From assembly GCA_023417775.1 (NCBI GenBank), contig JAEZEJ010000013.1, forward strand, positions 1-38,033: 38,033 nt of DNA. The letters are read 5' to 3'. Source of the DNA: Actinomycetes bacterium. Lineage in GTDB: Bacteria; Actinomycetota; Actinomycetes; Propionibacteriales; Nocardioidaceae. This document shows, piece by piece, positions 1 through 7,217 of the stretch. Position 1 is the first letter of the stretch; every line of letters begins with the position of its first letter. Below the pieces are notes generated by a model, which saw only the letters and a list, made by a program, of their open reading frames with translations, searched no databases and was not told where the DNA came from. A program made the position numbers and the translations under genes.

Positions 1-1418
1 TCCTTGCCGAGCCCCGCTCCCTTGATCGCCCCCGTGATCGCGAGCATCTCGCGCATGCCCGGCCCGCCCTTGGGGCCCTCGTACCGGATCACGACGCCGT
101 CGCCCGCCTGGATGGTGCCGTCCTCGAGCGCGTCGAGCGCCGCCCGCTCGCGCTCGAACACCCGCGCGGTGCCCTCGAAGACGTCCGAGTCGAAGCCGGT
201 GGACTTCACGACGGCCCCCTCGGGGGCGAGCGAGCCCGAGAGGATCGTGATGCCCCCCGTGCGGTGGATCGGGTCGTCGAGCGCCCGCAGGATCTTCCCG
301 TCCGGGTCCGGCGGCGCGATGTCGGCGAGGTTCTCCGCCACCGTGCGCCCCGTGACGGTGAGGCAGTCGCCGTGCAGCAGGCCCGCGTCCAGCAGGGCCT
401 TCATGACCACGGGGACCCCGCCGACCCGGTCGACGTCCGTCATGACGTACTGGCCGAAGGGCTTGAGGTCGCCCAGGTGCGGGACCTTGTCGCCGATGCG
501 GTTGAAGTCCTCGAGGGTCAGGTCGACCTCGGCCTCTCGCGCGATCGCCAGCAGGTGCAGCACGGCATTGGTGGAGCCGCCGAGCGCCATCACGATGGCG
601 ATCGCGTTCTCGAAGGCCTCGCGGGTCATGATCTGACGGGCGGTGATGCCCTTGCGGAGCAACTCGACGACGGCCTTGCCGGACTCCTGGGCGAAGCCGT
701 CGCGGCGACGGTCGATCGCCGGCGGTGCCGCCGAACCCGGCAGGCTCATGCCGAGCGCCTCGGCAACCGAAGCCATGGTGTTGGCGGTGTACATACCACC
801 ACAGGCGCCCTCACCCGGGCAGATGTTGCGCTCGATCTTGTCCAGCTGCTCACGCGAGATGAGCCCCTTCATGCAGGCGCCGACGCCCTCGAAGCCGTCG
901 ATCAGCGTGACATCCTCACCATCGACCTTGCCCGGCATGATCGACCCGGCGTAGAGGAAGACGCTCGCCAGGTCGAGACGGGCAGCCGCCATCAGCATGC
1001 CCGGCAGGCTCTTGTCGCAGCCGGCGAGCAGGACCGATCCGTCGAGGCGCTCGGCCATCATCACGGTCTCGACCGAGTCGGCGATGACCTCGCGGCTCAC
1101 CAGCGAGAAGTGCATGCCCTCATGGCCCATCGAGATGCCGTCGGACACGCTGATCGTGCCGAACTCGAGAGGGTATCCGCCGCCCGCGTGGACGCCCTCC
1201 TTGGAGGCCTTGGCGAGGCGGTCCAGCGACAGATTGCAGGGCGTGATCTCATTCCAGCTCGAAGCGACGCCGATCTGCGGCTTGACCCAGTCGTCGTCCC
1301 CCATCCCGACCGCGCGGAGCATGCCGCGCGAGGCGGTGGCCTCGATACCGTCGGTGACCGTGCGGCTACGGGGCTTGATGTCGATCTGGTCCGCTGAGGT
1401 GGAGTCCGAGGAGGTCAT
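1..1418 (-). CDS. ilvD: Dihydroxy-acid dehydratase IlvD (3' end beyond window)
   Basis: Dehydrates 2,3-dihydroxy-3-methyl acids to 2-keto acids, the third common step of valine, leucine and isoleucine synthesis, in the cytoplasm, with an Fe-S cluster. I translated the minus strand: 472 codons are open from the ATG at 1418 to the window edge. The three cluster cysteines are visible as TPCN (C61), AGCDKSLPGM (C134) and, near residue 200, EGACGGMYTANTMA. Further on come GGSTNAVLHLLAIAREA and YEGPKGGPGMREML. The family is about 560-570 residues, so roughly the last 90-100, including the C-terminal active-site region, lie outside. The start is favoured because a TACGCT hexamer ends 6 bases upstream with no Shine-Dalgarno, as for many genes here. 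Identification is secure. Confidence 0.97.
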   Translation of the reverse strand, partial: MTSSDSTSADQIDIKPRSRTVTDGIEATASRGMLRAVGMGDDDWVKPQIGVASSWNEITPCNLSLDRLAKASKEGVHAGGGYPLEFGTISVSDGISMGHEGMHFSLVSREVIADSVETVMMAERLDGSVLLAGCDKSLPGMLMAAARLDLASVFLYAGSIMPGKVDGEDVTLIDGFEGVGACMKGLISREQLDKIERNICPGEGACGGMYTANTMASVAEALGMSLPGSAAPPAIDRRRDGFAQESGKAVVELLRKGITARQIMTREAFENAIAIVMALGGSTNAVLHLLAIAREAEVDLTLEDFNRIGDKVPHLGDLKPFGQYVMTDVDRVGGVPVVMKALLDAGLLHGDCLTVTGRTVAENLADIAPPDPDGKILRALDDPIHRTGGITILSGSLAPEGAVVKSTGFDSDVFEGTARVFERERAALDALEDGTIQAGDGVVIRYEGPKGGPGMREMLAITGAIKGAGLGK

Positions 1419-1424
1419 GGGAAA

Positions 1425-1430
1425 AGCGTA
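1425..1430 (-). promoter_or_regulatory. -10 hexamer of ilvD, leaderless type
   Basis: On the minus strand TACGCT is followed by TTTCCC and then the ATG of ilvD. A -10 box that close puts transcription start at or beside the A of the start codon, so the mRNA probably has no leader. No clear -35 is visible. Confidence 0.6.
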
Positions 1431-1470
1431 CGACTCCCGCTCTCGATGACCTCGCGGGGTTGGACATCGG

Positions 1471-2163
1471 TCACAGCAGCGGGACCGCCGCGAAGGCGAG
1501 CGCCCAGCTGACGAAGCTGCCGACCAGCACGTACTCGGCCCGCGTGCCGTCCTCACGATCACGGGAGATCTCCGGGAACCGCAGGACGCCCTTGGCCGCC
1601 ATCACGGCCGCGACCGCCGCATACTGCCCCGCGAGCGCCATCGCGAAGATGAAGACCCGCTCGATCGGGCCGAGGATGCGCCCGCCCTGCAGATCGCGCT
1701 CCTCCGCCAGGACCGCGGGCCCGGCGCGGCGCAGCACCGCCCGCACGACCACATTGGCCGATTGGAGCAGGAAGAGCACCACCGCCAGCCCGAGCACCGC
1801 CGTGTCCAGATCGACGGTGTCCAGCGCCGGGATCTCCAGATCGGCGTACCAGGTGCCGATCGGCGCCTCGCCTCGCGGCACCTGCTGTCCGAACAGCAGC
1901 GCGACGATGAGGCCCGCGGCCAGGGCCAGCGGACCCCGCATCTGCTGCCGCGGCTGAGCGACCAGCCACCCCATGACGATCGCCATCGCGGGGATGAGCG
2001 TCCAGCTGCCGGCACGATCGAGGCCGAGCATCGCACCCCCGATCGCGTAGACCGCCACGGCGGCGAGGAACGGCAGCTCCACCGTGCGCAGCCGTCCGCC
2101 GGCCGGACGCCGGACGAGGTCCGCGACACCGACCGCGGCCAACAGGAGCGCGACGATGATCAC
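1471..2163 (-). CDS. Membrane protein paired with SatD (DUF3307-like C-terminus)
   Basis: A 230-residue integral membrane protein with about five to six hydrophobic stretches, starting VIIVALLLAAVGVADLV. Its GTG start overlaps the satD stop (GTGA), so the two are translationally coupled. The C-terminal part, with ERVFIFAMALAGQYAAVAAV, AAKGVLRFPEI and AEYVLVGSFVSWALAF, resembles the end of DUF3307-type membrane proteins, which commonly sit beside satD (family knowledge, not a search). Function is unknown; the pairing suggests a membrane output or sensor for SatD. A longer upstream reading of this frame to 2463 is rejected because it lies entirely inside satD. Confidence 0.8.
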   Translation of the reverse strand: MIIVALLLAAVGVADLVRRPAGGRLRTVELPFLAAVAVYAIGGAMLGLDRAGSWTLIPAMAIVMGWLVAQPRQQMRGPLALAAGLIVALLFGQQVPRGEAPIGTWYADLEIPALDTVDLDTAVLGLAVVLFLLQSANVVVRAVLRRAGPAVLAEERDLQGGRILGPIERVFIFAMALAGQYAAVAAVMAAKGVLRFPEISRDREDGTRAEYVLVGSFVSWALAFAAVPLL

Positions 2164-2774
2164 GAACGACTCCAGGCGTCCTTGAGGACCAGCGCACCGC
2201 TGCGGCGCAGACTCTGCGAGACGGCCGACTGGGTGATGCCCTCCTGTTCGGCCAGCTCCTCCTGGGTGCGCCCGCGGAGGATCCCCAGGGTCAGGCGCCG
2301 CTGGCGCTCGTCCAGTCCGGTGACGATGTGATCGCGGCAGACCGCATAGGCATTCACGAACTCCCCCTTCTCGAAACCCTCCGCGGCCTCGACCCGGGTA
2401 CGCATGCCGCGGATTCGGCGCTCCTGGCGTTCGACATCGCCGAGCGCCTGACGGGCGGCCCACCAGGCGGAGCCGTCCTGGATCAGACCATAGGCACCGG
2501 GTCCGACGATCTCGACCTCACCGATCCCGATGCCGGCACGGCAGTCGGCGGGATGGGGCAGGCTCAGCCGCAGGATCATCGCCGCGTCCAGCGCGGCCGC
2601 GAGATCGGGGTAGACAGCCTGGAGCTCATCCCCGATCGTAGGTTCAGGGGCCTGTATCGCCCCGGGCACCATCGCCTCCGTCACCGCGCAGGCATCCAGG
2701 ACGGCACGGTGCAGGGCCTCGCGATCCTCCCAGGAACGCGAGTCGACGAGATCTCCGATCAGAGCAACAGCCAT
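2160..2774 (-). CDS. SatD-family protein with C-terminal HTH
   Basis: A 204-residue protein of the SatD family. The N-terminus MAVALIGDLVDSRSWEDR carries the conserved GD-VDSR signature, followed by TIGDELQAVYP and GIGIGEVEI, as in nucleotide-cyclase-fold relatives. The C-terminus (about residues 145-195) holds a sigma-70 region-4-like helix-turn-helix, RTQEELAEQEGITQSAVSQS. It therefore looks like a DNA-binding regulator, but its ligand is unknown. It forms an operon with the downstream membrane protein (4-base overlap). Its start codon lies inside one of two copies of an 11-base repeat in the divergent intergenic region, which suggests autoregulation (inference). Confidence 0.88.
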   Translation of the reverse strand: MAVALIGDLVDSRSWEDREALHRAVLDACAVTEAMVPGAIQAPEPTIGDELQAVYPDLAAALDAAMILRLSLPHPADCRAGIGIGEVEIVGPGAYGLIQDGSAWWAARQALGDVERQERRIRGMRTRVEAAEGFEKGEFVNAYAVCRDHIVTGLDERQRRLTLGILRGRTQEELAEQEGITQSAVSQSLRRSGALVLKDAWSRS

Positions 2775-2807
2775 ATGCTGATGATCTCATAAAAAAAGCC
2801 ATATGCT
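2769..2807. promoter_or_regulatory. Paired AGCCATATGCT repeats, putative operator of satD
   Basis: AGCCATATGCT occurs at 2769-2779 and again at 2797-2807, same orientation, 28 bases apart, separated by an A/T-rich stretch. The first copy overlaps the satD ATG; the second lies just upstream of the -10 hexamer of the divergent ATP-grasp gene. The near-palindromic core CATATG and the position suggest an operator bound by the SatD HTH, controlling both genes. This is inference from position. Confidence 0.5.
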
Positions 2808-2818
2808 TCTTTTTGAGC

Positions 2819-2824
2819 TACGGT
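2819..2824 (+). promoter_or_regulatory. -10 hexamer of the ATP-grasp gene, leaderless type
   Basis: TACGGT, then a 7-base spacer GGCCTGC, then ATG at 2832. An upstream in-frame GTG at 2823 would lie inside the hexamer, so 2832 is preferred as start. No Shine-Dalgarno is seen. Confidence 0.55.
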
Positions 2825-2831
2825 GGCCTGC

Positions 2832-3680
2832 ATGATCGTCGCGCTGGCCTCCGCTCACCCCTATGACACGACCGATGCCGATCTCCCCCTCCTCACCGAG
2901 GCCTTCGCCCGACGAGGCCTGGAAGCCGCGATCCGACGATGGGACGATCCGAATGCCGACTGGGACCGCGCCGCCGCGACCGTGGTCCGTTCCTGCTGGA
3001 ACTATGTCGATCACCGCGACTCCTTCCTCACCTGGGCCGCGCGGATCCCGACCCTCTACAACACGATCGACACCCTGCGATGGAATACCGACAAGGTCTA
3101 CCTCCGCGACCTGGCACACGCGGGTGTGGCGGTGGTGCCGACCCAGTGGGACGTCGCCGCCGTGGCCGATCTGACGCCTGCCCCCGAGTGGGTCGTGAAG
3201 CCCTCGGTGTCCGCGGGCTCGGCCGATACCGCGCGCTGGAGCGCACCCGAGGACGTGATCACCCACAGCCGAGCGCTGCAGACCGCGGGACGCACCGCGA
3301 TGGTCCAGCCCTATATCGCCTCGGTCGACGAGCACGGTGAGACCGCGATGATCTACCTCGGCGGCCGGTTCTCCCACGCCATCGTCAAAGGTCCCCGCCT
3401 GACCCGGGAGACCGCGGCCGATGCCGAGCTGAGCACTGCGGACGACATCAGTGCGACCACGCCGCTCCCTGCCCACTACGAGGCGGCCGAGCGTGTCCTC
3501 GCGGCCTGCCGAGAACGCGGCATCGATCCGCTGTACGCGCGGATCGACCTCGTGGAGGACGCCTCGGGCCGGCAGCTGCTCCTCGAGCTCGAGCTGACCG
3601 AGCCGTCGCTCTTCCTGCCCCACGCCGACGGAGCGGCCGATCGCTTCGTCGAGGCGCTCCTGCGCCGCCTGCCCGGCTGA
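2832..3680 (+). CDS. ATP-grasp domain protein (DcsG-like family)
   Basis: A 282-residue soluble protein of the ATP-grasp ligase superfamily, of the kind often annotated as cycloserine-type or glutathione-synthetase-like ATP-grasp. Visible family marks are SCWNYVDHRDSFLTWA (about residues 56-71), NTDKVYLRDL, EWVVKPSVSAGS for the nucleotide-binding strand and loop, MVQPYI, and the C-terminal metal-binding run LLLELELTEPSLFLPHA. It probably ligates a carboxylate to an amine through an acyl phosphate, but the substrate cannot be read. No biosynthetic neighbours are present, so a role in a D-cycloserine-like pathway is not supported. It is divergent from satD and may share its regulation. Confidence 0.85.
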   Translation: MIVALASAHPYDTTDADLPLLTEAFARRGLEAAIRRWDDPNADWDRAAATVVRSCWNYVDHRDSFLTWAARIPTLYNTIDTLRWNTDKVYLRDLAHAGVAVVPTQWDVAAVADLTPAPEWVVKPSVSAGSADTARWSAPEDVITHSRALQTAGRTAMVQPYIASVDEHGETAMIYLGGRFSHAIVKGPRLTRETAADAELSTADDISATTPLPAHYEAAERVLAACRERGIDPLYARIDLVEDASGRQLLLELELTEPSLFLPHADGAADRFVEALLRRLPG

Positions 3681-3685
3681 CCGCG

Positions 3686-4681
3686 TCAGTCGAGACCGCG
3701 GGCGATCCGCGGCCAGCCGTCGGGATGTGTGCGCATCCAGCGCTCCGCTGCCGCATAGCCGGCCTCGTACAGCGACTGCTGCTGTTCAGCAGTGAGGTCG
3801 AAGTCGGTCCAGCGCACGCCCTTGGGCTTGGCGAAGATGCTCCGGTCGGCATCGACCGGGTCGCTCACGTGGCGCACCTGAGTGGAGTCGACCGTCGTGA
3901 ACACCAGATTCGTCAGCAATGACAGCGGACCGGTGACCGGCTTGGCCTTCGCCTTCTCCCCCGCCGGCGAGCTGAGCCGCACGCCGATGGTCGGCCAGCG
4001 GCTCGAACGGCCGTCGGTACGGTCGAAGGCGTCGATGGGGTAACTGCGCAGCAGCGATCCATCGGCCAGGGTGACGGTGCCGAAACGCGATTTGACCCGC
4101 ACCGGCTCGAAGAGGAAGGGGATGGCCGATGAGGCGCGCACCGCTCGCGCCACCGGATAGGAGTCGGCGCTTCGTCCGTAGCGCGGGAGATCCCAGGGCA
4201 GGTACATGACCCGTTGCCGGGAGAGGTCGCTCGCGGTGACCACCAGCCGATAGGCCCGCTCCGGCGGCAACGATCCTTCCGGGTCCTCCAGTCGCAGATC
4301 GCCGAAGGTCCGCACCCCCAGATCGCCCAGCACCCCGGTGAGCCAGTCCTGCAGATACGCACCTCGATGCGCACCGAGGTGGAACAGGACACCCCAGGCG
4401 TTCGCCGCATTGGGCCACCACGAGAGCGCCCGGCCGATCGGTCGCCGATCGAGCATCGCGCGGTAGTCCATCGTGCGCATGACCTCGTCGACCCGGCTCA
4501 TCGACTCGCCGCGCTGCTGCATCGCGACGACGATCGCGCCGACCACCGCTCCCGCGGACGAACCGGCGATCCGAGCGAATCGATAGCCGTGATCGGAGAG
4601 GGCGACGACGGCCCCCACGAGGGCGATCCCCTTGACACCGCCTCCTTCGAGCACGAGGTCGGCGACACGTTCGCTCGTCAT
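3686..4681 (-). CDS. Patatin-like phospholipase
   Basis: A 331-residue cytoplasmic serine lipase of the patatin family. It begins MTSERVADLVLEGGGVKGIA, giving the oxyanion-hole GGGVKG, followed by the nucleophile elbow GSSAG (Ser42). A later LADGSLLRSYPIDAF supplies the Asp-Gly of the Ser-Asp dyad. It should hydrolyse an acyl ester, perhaps in a membrane lipid; the substrate is unknown. A longer frame to 4789 is open, but I chose ATG 4681 because the conserved domain starts there and a TAGGTT hexamer lies 7 bases upstream. It converges with the ATP-grasp gene (5 bases between stops) and is divergent from an alpha/beta hydrolase. Confidence 0.9.
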   Translation of the reverse strand: MTSERVADLVLEGGGVKGIALVGAVVALSDHGYRFARIAGSSAGAVVGAIVVAMQQRGESMSRVDEVMRTMDYRAMLDRRPIGRALSWWPNAANAWGVLFHLGAHRGAYLQDWLTGVLGDLGVRTFGDLRLEDPEGSLPPERAYRLVVTASDLSRQRVMYLPWDLPRYGRSADSYPVARAVRASSAIPFLFEPVRVKSRFGTVTLADGSLLRSYPIDAFDRTDGRSSRWPTIGVRLSSPAGEKAKAKPVTGPLSLLTNLVFTTVDSTQVRHVSDPVDADRSIFAKPKGVRWTDFDLTAEQQQSLYEAGYAAAERWMRTHPDGWPRIARGLD

Positions 4682-4688
4682 AGGGACC

Positions 4689-4694
4689 AACCTA
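4689..4694 (-). promoter_or_regulatory. -10 hexamer of the patatin gene, leaderless type
   Basis: TAGGTT on the minus strand, a 7-base spacer, then ATG at 4681. This fixes the start 36 codons inside the longest open frame. Confidence 0.5.
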
Positions 4695-4828
4695 CGTCGG
4701 CCCCGCCGCCGGGACAGCGCGTGCGGCACGAGCCCCTTCTCGGGCTCCCGAGCGGCGGGGCCACCTCCCTCTCCCCGCTCGCTGGTCATCGCACTCGATG
4801 AGCATGGCTCCGGACTGTAAACCCGGAC

Positions 4829-4834
4829 TACACT
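4829..4834 (+). promoter_or_regulatory. -10 hexamer of the alpha/beta hydrolase gene, leaderless type
   Basis: TACACT followed by CAGGTCC and the GTG start at 4842. There is no Shine-Dalgarno at a useful distance. Confidence 0.6.
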
Positions 4835-4841
4835 CAGGTCC

Positions 4842-5732
4842 GTGATCTCTCACGAGACCCTGCGCTATGTCGACATCGACAGCCAGGACGGGACCCGCAT
4901 CCGGGCGTGGACCAATGACGTCGACGGACCGCCGGTGCTGCTCTCGAACGGTCTCGGCACCAATCCCTTCGCCTGGCCGGGACTGTTGCGCGAGGACTGC
5001 GGGGTCCGCGTGGTGTCCTGGAATCACCGCGGCACCGGCGGAGGGGGACGCGTCGCCCAGCGCCGGGTGAACCTGGATGCCTTCGTCGAGGATGCCGTCG
5101 CGACCCTGGACGCCTTCGGCCTCGAGCGTGCCCCGGTGCTGGCCTGGTCGGCCGGGGTGACCGTCGCCTTCGAGCTCGCCCGGCGCTTCCCCGAGCGGGT
5201 CGAGGGCATCTATGCGATCGCCGGTGTTCCCGGCGATACCTTCTCGACCACCCTCGCGCCGTTGCGGGTGCCGCCCTTCATCGCCCGTCGGATGGTGGTG
5301 GCGTTGAGCCACACCGCCCGTCGATTCGGACCGCTCGTCGAGCCGCTGACCCGCGGCCTCCCGGTCGTTCCGCTCGCCTCACGGGTGCTGCGCACCACCC
5401 GGCTCATCGATCCAGCGGCGGACCTGGAAGAGCTCCAGGCACTCCTGCACGAGTTCCGCACGACCCATCCGCGGTGGTACGCCCATCTGGCGTTGAGCGT
5501 GAAGGACCATCAGCGCATCTCGCTGTCGTCGATCGACTACCCGGTGCGATTCCTGGCCGGGCGACGCGACCTGCTCGTCGGCGCGCGCTATGTCAAGACC
5601 GCCGCCGATCGCATCGCCCACGCGGCCTATGACGAGATCAACGCGACGCACTTCATCGGCGTCGAGTTCCCCGACTACGTCACCGAGTCCCTACACGCCT
5701 TCCTCGCCGATCTCGCGCCAGGAACCCGTTGA
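4842..5732 (+). CDS. Alpha/beta hydrolase
   Basis: A 296-residue alpha/beta-hydrolase-fold enzyme starting at GTG. Residues 30-60 give the first strand and oxyanion loop (PPVLLSNGLGTNPFAWPGL) and VVSWNHRGTGGG. The nucleophile elbow is AWSAG (Ser103), an Ala replacing the first Gly of GxSxG. The acid is probably the Asp in FLAGRRDLLVGARY and the base the His in NATHFIGVEFP. The cap region (about 135-215) is basic and proline-rich. It looks like a general esterase or hydrolase; the substrate is not predictable. No signal peptide is seen. It stands alone in a transcript divergent from the patatin gene, so two lipid- or ester-acting enzymes sit back to back. Confidence 0.88.
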   Translation: MISHETLRYVDIDSQDGTRIRAWTNDVDGPPVLLSNGLGTNPFAWPGLLREDCGVRVVSWNHRGTGGGGRVAQRRVNLDAFVEDAVATLDAFGLERAPVLAWSAGVTVAFELARRFPERVEGIYAIAGVPGDTFSTTLAPLRVPPFIARRMVVALSHTARRFGPLVEPLTRGLPVVPLASRVLRTTRLIDPAADLEELQALLHEFRTTHPRWYAHLALSVKDHQRISLSSIDYPVRFLAGRRDLLVGARYVKTAADRIAHAAYDEINATHFIGVEFPDYVTESLHAFLADLAPGTR

Positions 5733-5854
5733 GCGGGGCCTCTTCCCCTTCCCCCATTCGCTCACGCTCGCGCTGCCACCGCCTTCCACGTTCTACGCGC
5801 CTCACTGCGTACGATCTTGATGAGAGAATGGACGATGAGAAAGCTTGAATGCCT

Positions 5855-6067
5855 TCAGCCTTGAGCGGGGGGATCTTCATGCGCCTTCTTGCGCTTGCGC
5901 TTCCTATCTTCATCGAAGCCGAGGCCGATGGCGAGACCGATGGACGGTCCTACCGCTAGTCCGAGACCGAGATTGTCGGCGAGTAGACCGAAGACACCGC
6001 CGGCGACGACACCGATGAGCAGGCCGATGATCATGTACCTGGACGAAAACTGCTGCTCCTGAGTCAT
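5855..6067 (-). CDS. Small glycine-zipper membrane protein
   Basis: A 70-residue protein: a short polar start, two hydrophobic glycine-rich stretches (IIGLLIGVVAGGVFGLLA and LGLAVGPSIGLAIGLGF), and a basic tail with KRKRKK. The SIGLAIGLGF motif resembles small two-helix membrane proteins of unknown function seen in many Gram-positive bacteria. The basic tail should stay inside the cell. The start is supported by a TACAAT hexamer ending 6 bases before the ATG. It is a single gene convergent with the alpha/beta hydrolase; the 122 bases between them show nothing clear. Confidence 0.75.
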   Translation of the reverse strand: MTQEQQFSSRYMIIGLLIGVVAGGVFGLLADNLGLGLAVGPSIGLAIGLGFDEDRKRKRKKAHEDPPAQG

Positions 6068-6073
6068 ACGGCC

Positions 6074-6079
6074 ATTGTA
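6074..6079 (-). promoter_or_regulatory. -10 hexamer of the small membrane protein, leaderless type
   Basis: TACAAT, a near-consensus -10, then GGCCGT and ATG 6067. A CTGACT about 19 bases further upstream may be a weak -35. Confidence 0.6.
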
Positions 6080-6371
6080 GAAAGCACTCTTTGGAGGGAG
6101 TCAGGAGAGCCGATGGGCTCGGCATAGGCGCCGCAGTCCACACTCCACGCCCGACGCGACGTCGCTGCCTGTGCTTGACGTCATATCGCCTGGTGAGGGA
6201 GAACGCTGTGCGGTGGTGAAAGAAGTTTGCGTCTTGGTCGGATTGTTCGTGCGGACTCGACCTACCAGCACCACACCACCCGATCGCGGATGTCGGCGGC
6301 TCGAAGGCCGAGCACCGGACCTGACACACTATTTTTTGACCACAAGGAGAGAAACAGGAATATTTTCCTCG
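6080..6371. other. Intergenic stretch without a visible gene
   Basis: About 290 bases between two divergent genes. The frame open across it on the plus strand has no coding character and merely joins the frame of the downstream regulator. A perfect 8-base palindrome TGACGTCA lies near 6177-6184, inside a TTGACG box. Near the right end the DNA turns A/T-rich (6329-6371), consistent with a promoter. I see nothing else. Confidence 0.4.
6336..6366 (+). promoter_or_regulatory. Promoter of the membrane protein/regulator pair
   Basis: TTGACC at 6336-6341 and TATTTT at 6361-6366, spaced 19 bases, followed by 5 bases and ATG 6372. The pattern fits a leaderless transcript and points to ATG 6372 as the true start of the following gene, although the frame then breaks. 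Confidence 0.45.
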
Positions 6372-6834
6372 ATGGACAAAAAACTCGGAAGAGAAGGCAC
6401 TCGACGAGGTAGCTGTCGCACGCCGGAGGCTCGCCGACCGGCTCTACACGCCGTGGTGGTACCATCCGGCCCTCGGCCTGCTGCTCGGTCTTCTCGTTGT
6501 CCAGCTCTGCGGCGTGCTCGGCCGACCTGCGGTGTTCCTCATGCCGGTGCCTATGCTCGGCATCATCGCGCTGGGGCGCATCTACCGGCGCCTATCGGAT
6601 ATCGACCTCTATGGAGCGGATGCGCCCGACGGGGGCCAGCGGGGGCGGTCACTGCTCGCCGTCTATGTCTGTGTCCTCGTCAGCTGCTTCGCCGCCGGTT
6701 TCGTCCTGAGCAATCAACTCGGCAACGCCTGGACCGCCTGGGCGATCACTGCCCTCGTGGCAATCAGCACCGTTGTCGTCGGGCGCACCTACGACGGTCT
6801 GCTCCGCGCGCAGCTCCGAAGCGCCGGATCATGA
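6372..6834 (+). pseudogene. Membrane protein with apparent frameshift in an A6 run
   Basis: From 6382 to the stop at 6834 one frame encodes a four-helix-like membrane protein: a charged start with DEVAVARRRLADRLYTPWWYHP, then helices LGLLLGLLVVQLCGV, FLMPVPMLGIIAL, LLAVYVCVLVSCFAAGFVL and WAITALVAISTVVVG. This frame has no ATG, GTG or TTG before GTG 6514, which would remove the first helix. ATG 6372, 5 bases after a -10 box, is one base out of frame. Removing one A from the A6 run at 6378-6383 joins them into a 153-residue protein starting MDKNSEEKALDEVAVARRR. So it is a sequencing error, a recent mutation or a slippage site. It overlaps the next gene by 4 bases (ATGA). Function is unknown. 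Confidence 0.65.
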
Positions 6835-7217
6835 CCAGCGAGCCGACCAGCGATGGTCTCGATCCCCTGATCCACGAGATCGCTCGATTGCGCATCTGCG
6901 CGGCCCTCGCGGCAACGACAGCGGTCGAGGCGCAGACGCTCAAAGCGGCTGCCGGGATCAGCGACTCGGCGCTCAGCAAGCACCTGCGCCGCCTCGCCGA
7001 GGCCGGCTACATTTCGCAGACCCTGGGCACATCCCGCGGACCCGGGCGTCCCCGAACCTGGGTGTCTCTCACCGATCACGGACGCACCGCCTACACCGAG
7101 CATCTTGCGGCATTGCAGCGCCTCATGCAGGCCCCTCGACAGCACGAAGCTCAGCCAGGCGCCACACCGAAAAGCACTACTCAACGGGTTCTGGCTAGGA
7201 GAGCTTCTCCAGGATGA
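6831..7217 (+). CDS. Winged-helix transcriptional regulator (HTH_34/MarR-like)
   Basis: A 128-residue winged-helix protein. Residues about 10-90 carry HEIARLRICAALAATTAVEA, then the recognition-helix region GISDSALSKHLRRLAEAGYI and the wing SRGPGRPRTWVSLTDHG, typical of small one-domain regulators of the PF13601 type. Its ATG overlaps the stop of the membrane protein gene, so the pair is translationally coupled; such regulator-membrane protein pairs are common and the regulator probably controls its own operon (inference). The last 23 bases overlap the convergent gatB 3' end, and the C-terminal tail after about residue 95 is low-complexity. Confidence 0.82.
   Translation: MTSEPTSDGLDPLIHEIARLRICAALAATTAVEAQTLKAAAGISDSALSKHLRRLAEAGYISQTLGTSRGPGRPRTWVSLTDHGRTAYTEHLAALQRLMQAPRQHEAQPGATPKSTTQRVLARRASPG

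Noticed and set aside
264..1397. Long plus-strand frame of 377 codons over ilvD
   Set aside because: Antisense shadow of ilvD; its translation is Arg/Asp/Ala-rich low-complexity and has no domain, while the minus strand gives a textbook IlvD.
6171..7217. 348-codon frame as one protein ending in the regulator
   Set aside because: The first 220 codons have no coding character; the regulator has its own ATG overlapping the preceding stop.
7195..7217. Possible error in the regulator stop because it overlaps gatB
   Set aside because: A 23-base convergent overlap of tails is acceptable; the gatB end ELILEKLS is normal and the regulator tail is merely unstructured.
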